Positions 42,446 through 51,002 of a stretch of 64,000 bases of DNA are shown here, in pieces. A model generated the notes under the pieces. That model ran no database searches. It was given only the letters and a program-made list of their open reading frames with translations, and was not told where the DNA came from. The stretch is from contig JBJORF010000008.1 of assembly GCA_046049545.1 (NCBI GenBank), positions 55,972 to 119,971 of the forward strand, written 5' to 3'. Made by a program: the position numbers and the translations under genes. The stretch comes from Romeriopsis sp046049545 (lineage in GTDB: Bacteria > Cyanobacteriota > Cyanobacteriia > Leptolyngbyales > Leptolyngbyaceae). Numbering within the stretch: the first letter of the stretch is position 1; every line of letters starts with the position of its first letter.

Positions 42446-43630
42446 ATGCCAATGATCGAAACCAAGACCGAACCCATGGTGATCAACATGGGGCCACACC
42501 ATCCAGCAACCCACGGTTGTTTCCGGCTGGTCGTGACACTCGATGGCGAAGATGTAATCGATTGTGAACCCGTTCTCGGGTATCTCCATCGCGGCATGGA
42601 AAAGATCGCCGAAAATCGGACGATCATCGCCTACGTTCCCTACGTCAGTCGCTGGGACTACTACGGCGGCATGTTCAATGAGGCAGTCAGCGTTAATGCC
42701 GTGGAAAAACTGGCCAACGTCACCGTGCCGAAGCGGGCCAGCTATCTGCGCGTGATCATGCTGGAATTGGCCCGCTTGGTGAATCATTTGCTCTGGCTTG
42801 GGCCGTTCATCACCGACATTGGGGCGGGTTCGCCGTTTTTCTACACCTTGCGCGATCGGGAAATGATTCTCGATTTGTTTGAAGCGGCGACGGGCTACCG
42901 GATGGTGAATAACAACTATTTCCGGGTTGGTGGCTTGGCTGCTGATGTACCCTACGGCTGGATCGATAAATGCCTCGATTTCTGCAATTATTTGCCAGAA
43001 AAGATCGACGAATACGAAAAGCTACTGAACAATAACCCGATTCTCAAGCGTCGTCTGGAAGGGATTGGCGTGTTGAGCCGGGAAGAGGCGATCGCCTGGG
43101 GCTGTTCTGGGCCAATGTTGCGGGCATCTGGCGTGAAGTGGGATTTGCGGAAAGTCGATCACTACGAATGCTACGACGACTTTGACTGGGATGTCGCTTG
43201 GGCGACGGAAGGCGACTGCTATGCGCGCTACATGGTGCGGATGCAGGAAATGCGCGAATCGGTGAAGATCATTAAGCAAGCCTGTGAACAGCTTCCTGGT
43301 GGCCCCTACGAAAACCTCGAAGCCCAACGCATGATGGGCGGTGCGAAGTGCGAAGCCAACGGCTTTGACTTCCAATACGTAGCGAAGAAAGTCGCCCCGA
43401 CGTTCAAGATTCCCAAGGGTGAAGCCTATGCTCGCGTTGAGGCGGGTCGTGGGGAAATGGGGATTTATATCGTCGGCGACGACACCACCACACCCTGGCG
43501 CTGGAAAATCCGTCCGGCTGATTTCAATAACTTGCAGGTTTTGCCGAAATTGGTGAAAGGCTTGAAAGTTGCGGATATTTTCGTGATTTTGGGCAGCATT
43601 GATGTGGTGATGGGATCGGTCGATCGGTAG
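42446..43630 (+). CDS. ndhH: NAD(P)H-quinone oxidoreductase subunit H (NdhH)
   Basis: NdhH is the large hydrophilic arm subunit of the thylakoid NDH-1 complex (Nqo4/NuoD family), near the plastoquinone site, serving cyclic electron flow and respiration. Family blocks are MVINMGPHHPATHGCFRLVV, LHRGMEKIAENRT, the run starting YVPYVSRWDYYGGMFNEA, GCSGPMLRASGVKWDLRKVD and the ending ILGSIDVVMGSVDR. The start at ATG 42446 (MPMIETKTEPM) matches the usual N-terminus; upstream codons to 42383 are not family-like. The gene is alone. Compared with NdhH proteins I remember, it has unusual residues such as THGCFR for MHGVLR and an insertion-like MMGGAKCEANG stretch. The TAG stop lies inside repeat family B. 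Confidence 0.95.
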   Translation: MPMIETKTEPMVINMGPHHPATHGCFRLVVTLDGEDVIDCEPVLGYLHRGMEKIAENRTIIAYVPYVSRWDYYGGMFNEAVSVNAVEKLANVTVPKRASYLRVIMLELARLVNHLLWLGPFITDIGAGSPFFYTLRDREMILDLFEAATGYRMVNNNYFRVGGLAADVPYGWIDKCLDFCNYLPEKIDEYEKLLNNNPILKRRLEGIGVLSREEAIAWGCSGPMLRASGVKWDLRKVDHYECYDDFDWDVAWATEGDCYARYMVRMQEMRESVKIIKQACEQLPGGPYENLEAQRMMGGAKCEANGFDFQYVAKKVAPTFKIPKGEAYARVEAGRGEMGIYIVGDDTTTPWRWKIRPADFNNLQVLPKLVKGLKVADIFVILGSIDVVMGSVDR

Positions 43631-43658
43631 GATGCGTTTCGGCAACGCAAAACGCATC
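43627..43658 (+). repeat. Palindromic repeat family B overlapping the ndhH stop codon
   Basis: The 32-base element begins GTAGGATGCGTTTCGGCAAC and ends GCAAAACGCATC. Its first bases GTAG contain the TAG stop of ndhH (43628-43630). It differs from the 22871 copy at one base and forms a 9-base stem between GATGCGTTT and AAACGCATC. Confidence 0.85.
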
Positions 43659-43711
43659 GCCCACATATACGCAAACCCCGATCGGTCACCGGAATCGATT
43701 GGGGTTTTGAT

Positions 43712-44755
43712 TTATACCATTACTGCTTCAGCCTTGGGACGGGCAAATAACCCTTGATACGGCTCTGTCGCAAAGGGCCGATCGTCCGGCTGCAACAAAT
43801 CCCGATCGCACAATTCCAACAATTCCTGTTCCGTCTGCGTCCGTCGCATGTGATAAAGAAAAGCCCCGTCCGGGTCGACACCCTGCGCGATGTAATTCAA
43901 ATACATTTTCAAATGCCCGACCCTTGCTCGTTCAGGCACCGCCTGTGCGGTCGCAGTTTGGCGTAAGCGATCAATATAATCGCGCACATCACTTAGCGTC
44001 ACTACGGTAATCGGCAACCCCGCTAAATGTTCGCGCGTTTGCCGGAAGATCCAAGGATTACGAATCGCCGATCGGCCAATCATCGCGCCAAAAGCCTGGG
44101 TTTGAGCCAACACTCGTTGGGCCGAATGCGCCGACGTAATATTGCCGTTGGCTAAAACCGGACAATTCACGGTCTGCACAGCCTGTGCAATCAAATCATA
44201 ATGCACATCTGCATGATACATTTCCTTAACCGTTCGCCCATGTAAACTCAGTAAATCAATTTTGTGTTTATTAATTAATTGCAGAATCGCGGCAAAATTC
44301 TGCGTATCCTCAAACCCAATGCGCATTTTGACGGTAAATAATCCCCCGATCGCTTGGCGCAATTCCCCGAGAATCCGATCGACGGTTTCCGGTTCACGCA
44401 GTAGCCCACCACCGACATTTTTGCGATAAATCCGGGGCGCGGGACAGCCCATATTTAGGTCAATTCCGGCGATCGGATGCTGCGCCAAATCCTTCGCCGT
44501 TCGGACTAAATCAGGTACACTTTCCCCAATCATTTGGGCAAATACCGGGCGGCCAGTGTCATTTTCAGTGATCGATCGTAGTACCTTGGGGCTGAGATTA
44601 GAGCTTTCGTGGACGCGAAAATACTCGGTGAAGAAGTAATCCGGACAGCCATAGCCTGCGACGACCCGCATGAAGTGAATGTCCGTCACGTCTTGCATCG
44701 GTGCAAGAGCAGTCACGGGCAAGTGCGGAATCACGGGTAGCGGCAATGCGGACAT
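43712..44755 (-). CDS. tRNA-dihydrouridine synthase (Dus family)
   Basis: This FMN enzyme reduces uridines in tRNA D-loops. Recognised blocks in order are VTALAPMQDVTDIHFMRVVA, then PVFAQMIGE, then AGIDLNMGCPAPRIYRKNVG with the catalytic Cys in NMGCPAP, then GGLFTVKMRIGFED, LSLHGRTVKEMYHADVHYD, VLANGNITSAHSA and AMIGRSAIRNPWIF. The pattern with NMGCPAPRIYRKNVGG is closest to the DusC-like group, but position specificity (DusA, B or C) is not certain. The ATG at 44755 (MSALPLP) fits the family better than the open frame to 44812. It stands alone, convergent with ndhH. Confidence 0.93.
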   Translation of the reverse strand: MSALPLPVIPHLPVTALAPMQDVTDIHFMRVVAGYGCPDYFFTEYFRVHESSNLSPKVLRSITENDTGRPVFAQMIGESVPDLVRTAKDLAQHPIAGIDLNMGCPAPRIYRKNVGGGLLREPETVDRILGELRQAIGGLFTVKMRIGFEDTQNFAAILQLINKHKIDLLSLHGRTVKEMYHADVHYDLIAQAVQTVNCPVLANGNITSAHSAQRVLAQTQAFGAMIGRSAIRNPWIFRQTREHLAGLPITVVTLSDVRDYIDRLRQTATAQAVPERARVGHLKMYLNYIAQGVDPDGAFLYHMRRTQTEQELLELCDRDLLQPDDRPFATEPYQGLFARPKAEAVMV

Positions 44756-44899
44756 TGGGAAAATCCATGGGCCAGACCGTTCGCCATTATCGCATATCCT
44801 CGCGGTGGCCAATTTAGAAAGTAGAACAAGGAGTGCGATCGGGCGGAATCAACGCCCTTAATTTGGAAGGATACGGCTTTCTGCCAAGGACACATTGCT

Positions 44900-46228
44900 A
44901 TGAAAAATCCATTGAAGTCTCTCGGTCGCCTCTGGCAAAGATTCTTCCGCAAGTCACGCATGGTGAACAGTCAGCAAGCGCTGAATATCCCGAGCTTGAT
45001 TGTGCTGGTGCTGGTGGATATTTTCATTTTGGTGAATGTGTTCTTTGGCCTGAATGACATTAGCAGTTGGCATCTTAGCCCCTACCAGGCTTATCCCTGC
45101 TATGCCGACTGGCAAGATTATCGTACCGATGTCAAGCCGGGAAAAGACTATGAAATGGTGCGGGGGGCGATCGTTCAGAATCCCGATAATGTTGGGTTAC
45201 TTGTCTCCAGTCCCGTCGCTTTTAATAACAGCCGCAGTGCGCCGCCGATCGGGAACGGCCAGACCGCGACTTTCCGCCAGTCCTACGAAAAAATCGGGGT
45301 CAGTCGTCTGGGCAAAGTTGATCAACGCTGCCTTGATCATGCAACGCTCAAAGATGCGCTACGCACCCCCGAAAATCGCAAAACGATTAGTGAAATTGAC
45401 AGTCAACTCGATCGGGTAAGTCGCCTCGAAGCCGATAACCGCAAAATCCGTGAACAATACGATTCCACATTGCTCGAAAAAGTTGCCGGTCAGCCGCGCA
45501 ATCAATCGATCAATAACGTCAGTGCCGAAAAAGCGAAAGCAAAACTCGATGAAAACAACGCGGAAATCGCCCGCCGCAAGCAGGAAGTCAGCGATCGTAA
45601 ACAAACGCTCCTAGCCGAGCCAGATACCCAAACTTACCTCAACCAACTGCAAAATACCGAGCTGTTTAACACGATTGCCAAGGACTTCGATCGGGCTGGA
45701 TTCTGGTATCCCAGCATCAAACTTGGTCTGCAAGCGCTCTTCCTCGTACCGCTGATCACGATCGCCTACGGCATTCATCGGTTTGCCCTACGGAAAAATT
45801 ATGGCCTTGTCGCTTTGCTCAGTTGGCATTTGTTGATCATTGCGTTAATTCCCGCATTGCTCAAGGTGTTTGAATTTTTGCAAGTGGGCGCGATCGTGCA
45901 GTGGGTGAGCAGCACGATTTGGAAAATCTTTGGGGGGCTGCTGTTCCTAGTTTCCTATTTGCAAATTGCGTTGATTCCGTTAGCGGGATTTGCATTAATC
46001 AAGCTATTCCAGCGCTTTAACCGCCCCAGCACCAATCCGAAAAACCAGGCCGCAACGCGGATTCTCCTATCCCAATGTCTCAACTGTGGCAAAAAAATCC
46101 GGCCCCAGGATGCCCACTGTGCCCACTGCGGTTATCAGCAGTACACCGAATGCCCAAGCTGCCATGCGATGACCCATCGGCATATGCCCCACTGTACGCA
46201 TTGTGGGAGCGAGATGCCGATCGAGTAA
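44900..46228 (+). CDS. Membrane protein with C-terminal double zinc ribbon, unknown function
   Basis: The 442-residue protein has an N-terminal basic segment, a transmembrane helix (SLIVLVLVDIFILVNVFFGL) and an extracytoplasmic region with a long Lys/Glu-rich coiled coil (residues about 170-230). Three or four transmembrane helices follow (residues about 260-370). It ends in a cytoplasmic double zinc ribbon with CLNCGKK, CAHCGYQQ, CPSCHAM and CTHCGSE. I do not recognise a named family; the ending resembles the zinc-ribbon tails of many bacterial membrane proteins of unknown role. A sensory or assembly role would be a guess. It is alone on its strand, followed after 110 bases by another unknown gene. 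Confidence 0.75.
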   Translation: MKNPLKSLGRLWQRFFRKSRMVNSQQALNIPSLIVLVLVDIFILVNVFFGLNDISSWHLSPYQAYPCYADWQDYRTDVKPGKDYEMVRGAIVQNPDNVGLLVSSPVAFNNSRSAPPIGNGQTATFRQSYEKIGVSRLGKVDQRCLDHATLKDALRTPENRKTISEIDSQLDRVSRLEADNRKIREQYDSTLLEKVAGQPRNQSINNVSAEKAKAKLDENNAEIARRKQEVSDRKQTLLAEPDTQTYLNQLQNTELFNTIAKDFDRAGFWYPSIKLGLQALFLVPLITIAYGIHRFALRKNYGLVALLSWHLLIIALIPALLKVFEFLQVGAIVQWVSSTIWKIFGGLLFLVSYLQIALIPLAGFALIKLFQRFNRPSTNPKNQAATRILLSQCLNCGKKIRPQDAHCAHCGYQQYTECPSCHAMTHRHMPHCTHCGSEMPIE

Positions 46229-46338
46229 AACCTGCACTACTCCAAAAAAACCTTCCCAAAAAAGTTTTTCCAAAATTAGCTTTCGATTTTGGGGTAACCC
46301 TGGCATAATATTGCCCACCGTTTCAAAAGCCTGACCCC

Positions 46339-47418
46339 ATGCCACGTACTCCATCATCGAATGCTGCGGTTCTCCCCATCCCCGAGGAAATTAACTTCGA
46401 CCTGTCGCTGCCGGATCCAGAAGACGAGAAGATTTCCGAGGTCGAGTTCCAACAGCAGATCGATCGAGCCTGGCAAGTGTGCGATCGGATCGACCTCCAA
46501 ACCGACATCTGGCGCGGCAAAATCCTGCGAGCCGTGCGCGATCGGGAAAAGAAACTCGGTGAAGACCGGGGCATCGGCTTCCTGAACTGGCTGAAAGACC
46601 GCGAAATCAGCAAAAGCCACGCCTATAACCTGATCGAACTGGCCAATAGCGCTGACCAAATGCTCAGTGAAGGCTACCTTGAAGAAGAAGACGTGAACCA
46701 ATTCACCAAACGCGCCTTCGTCGAAACCGCCCAATCCCCCCCCGAAGTCCGCCAAATCATCGCCGACACCGCCAAGCAAGGCAACAAAGTCACCCGCCGA
46801 GAAGTGCGTCAACTGGCCGATGAATGGACGGCCATGACTTCGGAACTGCTCCCCGAATCGATCCGCGAAAAAGCCGCCAACCATACCATCCCCGCCCGCT
46901 ACCTGACTCCCCTCGTCAAGCAGATGGAGAAACTGCCTGTCGCGCATCAGGCATCCTTGCGCGACAGCGTCTCCGAAAGCCCCGACGTGGACACCCTCAA
47001 GCAAGTCACCGCCGAAGCCCGCTATCTCGCCCGTTACCTCGAATCGGCCACCCAAGTTCAAGCCCTCTCCGAAGGCAACTTGAACATGGAAGCGGCCCTG
47101 GAAGAAGCCTTGCGCTTGGGCTGTCTCAATTCCGCCGCCGATCTGGTCAACCAAGCGGCTCAAATGGAACAGCTCGTTGCCAAACTCCATGCCACTTGGC
47201 GGCGGATGAACCAACTCAGCGATCGGCTCTATGTGGATACGGGAGCCAGTACGCCCAACTTACGATCGATGCTCAGTTCCCTTGATCGCCTCAGCGGCGA
47301 AGCGATCAACGTGACGATCGGTGACAGCAAAGGCGAAGGCTGGTCCCGCCAAATCACGGTCAAGATTGAAGACGATCGTGAAGACGAACCTGGACTAGAA
47401 ACGGGCGCTTGGGAATAG
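46339..47418 (+). CDS. Conserved hypothetical protein with probable DNA-binding helices, 359 aa
   Basis: The protein is acidic at both ends and mostly helical. Residues about 75-110 read RGIGFLNWLKDREISKSHAY followed by NLIELANSADQML, which resembles the helix-turn-helix pattern of ParB/KorB-like and phage-derived DNA-binding proteins (a short loop, Ser-x-x-x-Ala-Tyr, then a helix). A second helix set, KQGNKVTRREVRQLADEW, follows. The C-terminal third has NQAAQMEQLVAKLHATWRRM. No enzyme motif is visible. I recall similar proteins in several cyanobacteria without assigned function. A regulatory or DNA-binding role is inferred with low confidence. Confidence 0.62.
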   Translation: MPRTPSSNAAVLPIPEEINFDLSLPDPEDEKISEVEFQQQIDRAWQVCDRIDLQTDIWRGKILRAVRDREKKLGEDRGIGFLNWLKDREISKSHAYNLIELANSADQMLSEGYLEEEDVNQFTKRAFVETAQSPPEVRQIIADTAKQGNKVTRREVRQLADEWTAMTSELLPESIREKAANHTIPARYLTPLVKQMEKLPVAHQASLRDSVSESPDVDTLKQVTAEARYLARYLESATQVQALSEGNLNMEAALEEALRLGCLNSAADLVNQAAQMEQLVAKLHATWRRMNQLSDRLYVDTGASTPNLRSMLSSLDRLSGEAINVTIGDSKGEGWSRQITVKIEDDREDEPGLETGAWE

Positions 47419-47578
47419 GTGCGATTGACTGATAGTCGTTGTACAGTAACGGGAAATTGCCACAATTACGCTTAAAGTGCCTAAACCCATCCGGATTTGG
47501 GCGCTTTGAGGGTGAATGGGTGGGAAGACTGCTCCCGACGGCACCGAACAAAGCTGAACAATTGCCCTGACGCAAGCC

Positions 47579-48343
47579 ATGAATGCCCCCCGAAAATTCA
47601 CCCCTACCCAATCCACCATTGCGGCCCTTACCCTACTGCTGGGCAGCGTGGGATTCTCGTCGATCGTGCCATTCCCATCGGCAACTGCCCAAACCGCGTC
47701 CCCCTCAATCTGGAAGCAGTTTACGAATGAAACGGGTGGATTTAATCTGCTGATGCCGGGGCAGCCGACGGAAAACAAAAGCGATGGGGTGACTTCCTTC
47801 AGCGTCACGCGCGCGCGCGAAGCGGTGACCTATACCGTTTCCTTCATTGACTTTCCGGTTAATCCGGCCCAGGAAGCCAACGGCATTAACGATGCATTTA
47901 TGGGGATTAAAGAAGGCATTACCGAAGAAGGCGGCAAAGTTCAGCAAGAGCAAGCAATTAATCTAAACAATTTTCCTGGTCAGGAATTGCGCATTGTCAT
48001 GCCTGATGGTGCGATTACGCGGATTCGTAGTTATATCGTCGGCAAACGTTTATTCCTGATCATGGCCTCCACTACCAAAGAGGCCAGCCTCAAAAAAAGC
48101 CTCCAAGGTTATCTCGACTCCTTCCGCATCAATCCTAGCCAAATTCCTGAAGCCACTCCCCCAAAAGCCACCCCCAGCCTCGCTCCCTCACCCAGTCCCA
48201 GCCCCACGTCTACTCCAACCTCATCCCCCAGCCCCGTCCCATCCCTTAATCCAGTCCCATCCCTTAGTCCTAGCAGCAGTCCAGCGCCTCGCCCGACCGT
48301 ATCAGTGAATACCATAATGCTGCCCCAGACCAAGTCATACTAA
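47579..48343 (+). CDS. Exported hypothetical protein with Ser/Pro-rich tail
   Basis: A signal peptide (TIAALTLLLGSVGFSS, cut near SATAQT at residue 37) is followed by a small domain, WKQFTNETGGFNLLMPGQPT, then VTYTVSFIDFPV and LNNFPGQELRIVMPDGAITR. This is a pattern I recall from secreted or lipid-linked cyanobacterial proteins of unknown function ('F-x-V-x-MPG-x-P' and 'GRELR-like' strands). From about residue 185 the tail is a low-complexity run of Pro, Ser, Thr (SPSPSPTSTPTSSPSPVPSL). It is probably a periplasmic or cell-wall protein. Function unknown. Confidence 0.72.
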   Translation: MNAPRKFTPTQSTIAALTLLLGSVGFSSIVPFPSATAQTASPSIWKQFTNETGGFNLLMPGQPTENKSDGVTSFSVTRAREAVTYTVSFIDFPVNPAQEANGINDAFMGIKEGITEEGGKVQQEQAINLNNFPGQELRIVMPDGAITRIRSYIVGKRLFLIMASTTKEASLKKSLQGYLDSFRINPSQIPEATPPKATPSLAPSPSPSPTSTPTSSPSPVPSLNPVPSLSPSSSPAPRPTVSVNTIMLPQTKSY

Positions 48344-48410
48344 GGGAACGTTATTCATGGTGAATTAATTGTGAATTGACGAAAATTTTGGTGAATTTGA
48401 GGGCAATTTG

Positions 48411-49622
48411 ATGGTTACGTCAGAATCGGAGCTGATTGCGCTGTATCGTGGCTGGCAAGTGCTGGAGTCGGAGTTGGGTGGAGTCGATATTATTGATTTT
48501 GATCTGACGGCGACGACCGATCGCTGGTTGTTTAATTCGCGCTATGAGGTCCTGTTGGCCTTAGAAAGTGCTGCGCGATCGCTTGTCGTCCGGGATCACA
48601 GTAGTCAATTTAGCGACGATCGGCTGCAAGCCTCGATCTACTATCTCAATGCCTGTCTGGGTGAACAGATCCCATTTTTTGAATACGTTGAAAATACCAT
48701 GGGCGCGCGGCCCGAGAAATTTTCTGAAGTATTGCTGCTGGAGTCCTACGATCGGTGCGATGCCCTGTTGCAAGAAATCGGCCTGAAATTCTGTCCCAAT
48801 TACCATGCTGAATATGAAGCCCAATGTTTAATCCAAGATAAAACCCAAGTTAAAACCCAAATCCAACAGCAACTTGAAAAATGGCTCCATCGTCTGGGCC
48901 GCTACATTCCACTACCTGAGTTGAAATCTGTTTCTGTGGGCTTTGCGGAAGTCGATGCCTATTGGTCAAATTGGGTTTCGGGTTCAGTTTGTGATGGCTT
49001 TAATTTGCGGGTGAATCTGCACCCCCGGATTAAATATCTGAAAGGTACGCCTTCATTGCTCGCGGCCCATGAATATTGTGGTCATTTAATGCAGGTTCAA
49101 CAGTGGGCCATGAATTTAGCCGATCGGTCGATCGCACCCAGCTATGGATTTACCACGGTTCATAGTCCAGAGGCATTCGTAATGGAGGGCTTAGCTGATG
49201 TTTTAATCTATATCCTGGCGGAGGAAACGGAACTCAACTTTGATGAACAGCTTGCGCGACAACTCACCTGGCATTCCCGTTTAGTTAGTAATAATGTGCA
49301 TTATTTAATTAATACGGGTCATGCATTCCGGGATGTATTTGCCTATTGCCGGAAGTACTTACCGTTTGCGGACGATCGAACGATCGAAAGTAGCATTCGC
49401 GATCGCAGTTGCAATCCCCTAGGCCGCACCTACCAATATGTCTACGGCATTGCGCTGGACTATTTTCGGCGACAGCTTGAAGGGCATCCCCGACGGATTG
49501 CCAGAGTCTTACCTCAACTCTATCAACAGCCCTATACCAAACGTCAATTAGACGAACTGTGCATTGATTTACCCTACATTGGGTCGCAGCGAATTTCGAG
49601 CAAGAATCCATCGGGGTCATAA
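48411..49622 (+). CDS. Unclassified protein with zinc-peptidase-like HEYCGH and EGLAD motifs
   Basis: This 403-residue protein has a helical N-terminus with no named domain and a C-terminal half that looks like a metallopeptidase. PSLLAAHEYCGHLMQVQQWA contains HEYCGH, which could supply two His ligands and the catalytic Glu. About 40 residues later comes EAFVMEGLADVLIYILAEE, whose Glu could be the third ligand. DUF885 and some other gluzincins pair HExxPGHH-like and EGxALY-like motifs in the same order, which this recalls but does not match closely. No signal peptide is present. Start is the ATG at 48411 with GAGGG seven bases upstream. Its 3' end overlaps the convergent VOC gene by 49 bases. 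Activity is inferred. Confidence 0.65.
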   Translation: MVTSESELIALYRGWQVLESELGGVDIIDFDLTATTDRWLFNSRYEVLLALESAARSLVVRDHSSQFSDDRLQASIYYLNACLGEQIPFFEYVENTMGARPEKFSEVLLLESYDRCDALLQEIGLKFCPNYHAEYEAQCLIQDKTQVKTQIQQQLEKWLHRLGRYIPLPELKSVSVGFAEVDAYWSNWVSGSVCDGFNLRVNLHPRIKYLKGTPSLLAAHEYCGHLMQVQQWAMNLADRSIAPSYGFTTVHSPEAFVMEGLADVLIYILAEETELNFDEQLARQLTWHSRLVSNNVHYLINTGHAFRDVFAYCRKYLPFADDRTIESSIRDRSCNPLGRTYQYVYGIALDYFRRQLEGHPRRIARVLPQLYQQPYTKRQLDELCIDLPYIGSQRISSKNPSGS

Positions 49623-50011
49623 AAATAAATACCACGCCCTGTTGGACGGCTTACAGGCCCATGGTCGATCGCTACCTGTTGCTGTTGCAGTACCGCTACT
49701 GCTTGATCAAACTGTGCAGGATCAATATCAAAGGCAAGATGATTGGCCCGGGTGAATTGCTTGGTTGGATCAGCGTGCGGTGGCCCCAGCTCCGGTTCCG
49801 CAAATAAATCCAAAATCGTGCCATCGGGCAATGAAAAGTTCGCCACTTTCCCCGCTGCGACTAAATCTTTCAATGTCGCAGGCACTTCATCGCCGCGCAA
49901 CTCATGCAGCCCTAGAACTTCGCCGTAGAAATGGCGCGATCGAGCCATATCCTGAACATTCAAAGCAATGTGATGAACAGCGCGCAAAACGCCAGTTGCC
50001 AGCTTTGTCAT
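49574..50011 (-). CDS. VOC (glyoxalase/dioxygenase) superfamily protein
   Basis: This 145-residue protein is a vicinal-oxygen-chelate fold protein. The first beta-alpha-beta-beta-beta unit starts LRAVHHIALNVQDMARSRHF YGEVLG pattern with the first metal His in VHHIALNV. The second half has TRANHLAFDID and the C-terminal metal Glu in GIYFYDPDGFLLEIRCDP. VOC proteins include glyoxalase I, dioxygenases and resistance proteins; the exact reaction cannot be read from sequence. The gene is small and independent, overlapping the 3' end of the HEYCGH gene on the opposite strand. Confidence 0.9.
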   Translation of the reverse strand: MTKLATGVLRAVHHIALNVQDMARSRHFYGEVLGLHELRGDEVPATLKDLVAAGKVANFSLPDGTILDLFAEPELGPPHADPTKQFTRANHLAFDIDPAQFDQAVAVLQQQQVAIDHGPVSRPTGRGIYFYDPDGFLLEIRCDPM

Positions 50012-50114
50012 AGAAAATTTGCCGCAGGAGATGCTTCGAGTCTAGGAAAAAATTCCGGATCTTGCAAGGGCGATCGCCCACAGCCTAGGATAGTGCGGAG
50101 ATTTAGGTGATGAA

Positions 50115-51002
50115 ATGAGCATTTCCGGCGAAGTTGCAGCACTCCTAGCGGCATTCCTATGGTCAGTATCGGCGGTTTTATTTGGGGGAATGGCCGATCG
50201 GGTTTCGCCATTGGGGCTGAATTTTCTCAAAGGGTTAGTCGCGATCGGTTGCCTTGCGATCACAATTCATCTTACCCACGATCCATTCCCATGGATTCCC
50301 AGCAGTGCCATTTTGATCCTATTGCTCAGTGGTGCGATCGGGATTGGCATTGGGGATACGTTTTACTTTGGCGCATTGCACACGATCGGGAGCCGCAAGA
50401 CATTGTTGATGAAGGCTTTATCACCGCCTAGTGCGGCGATCGGGGCAGTGATTTGGCTCCAAGAATGGCTGAGTTGGCAGGCTTGGGGTGGGATTTTGCT
50501 GACGATCGCTGGCGTAACGTGGGTCATCGGTGAGCGAACAAAGACCAATGAGCCGCAGGATTTCAACGGGCGGGGATTAATTTTAGGATTATTGGCGGCA
50601 TTAACGGATGCCTTGGGAGCCGTGTTATCGCGGATTGCGTTGACCCAAACACCGATCGATCCCCTGTGGAGTGCGTTGATTCGGCTGGTGGGCGGGACGA
50701 TCGTAGTGGTGTTAATTCTGCTCTGTCGGCGGCAAACCGTATTTCGAGGCGAGCGATCGGCGATGGGGCAAACGCTGTTAACCGTTGCCGCGATCGCCTT
50801 TTTTAGTACATTTCTGGGCATTTGGCTCCAACAGATCGCCTTAAAAGCAACCGCCGCAGGTATCGCCCAAACCCTGGGTGCAACGAGTCCATTATTCGCG
50901 TTGGGGATTGCCGCAATTCAGGGGAAACGGGTGACAGGCCGATCGCTGCTTGGGGTCGCGATCGCGATGGGCGGAATTGCGGTGTTGTTGGGTTTTCGTT
51001 AG
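50115..51002 (+). CDS. DMT-family transporter (EamA)
   Basis: The product is a 295-residue inner-membrane transporter with about ten transmembrane segments arranged as two EamA repeats. Markers are EVAALLAAFLWSVSAVLFGG at the N-terminus, GIGIGDTFYFGALHTIGSRK at the end of the first half, and LKATAAGIAQTLGATSPLFA in the second repeat. Family members export amino acids or other small metabolites. Substrate unknown. It starts 104 bases after the divergent VOC gene and overlaps the next gene on the opposite strand by four bases. Confidence 0.92.
   Translation: MSISGEVAALLAAFLWSVSAVLFGGMADRVSPLGLNFLKGLVAIGCLAITIHLTHDPFPWIPSSAILILLLSGAIGIGIGDTFYFGALHTIGSRKTLLMKALSPPSAAIGAVIWLQEWLSWQAWGGILLTIAGVTWVIGERTKTNEPQDFNGRGLILGLLAALTDALGAVLSRIALTQTPIDPLWSALIRLVGGTIVVVLILLCRRQTVFRGERSAMGQTLLTVAAIAFFSTFLGIWLQQIALKATAAGIAQTLGATSPLFALGIAAIQGKRVTGRSLLGVAIAMGGIAVLLGFR

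Noticed and set aside
48160..48330. Ser-Pro-rich tandem pattern as a possible repeat element
   Set aside because: The DNA units are irregular and fit a low-complexity secreted protein tail rather than a discrete element.
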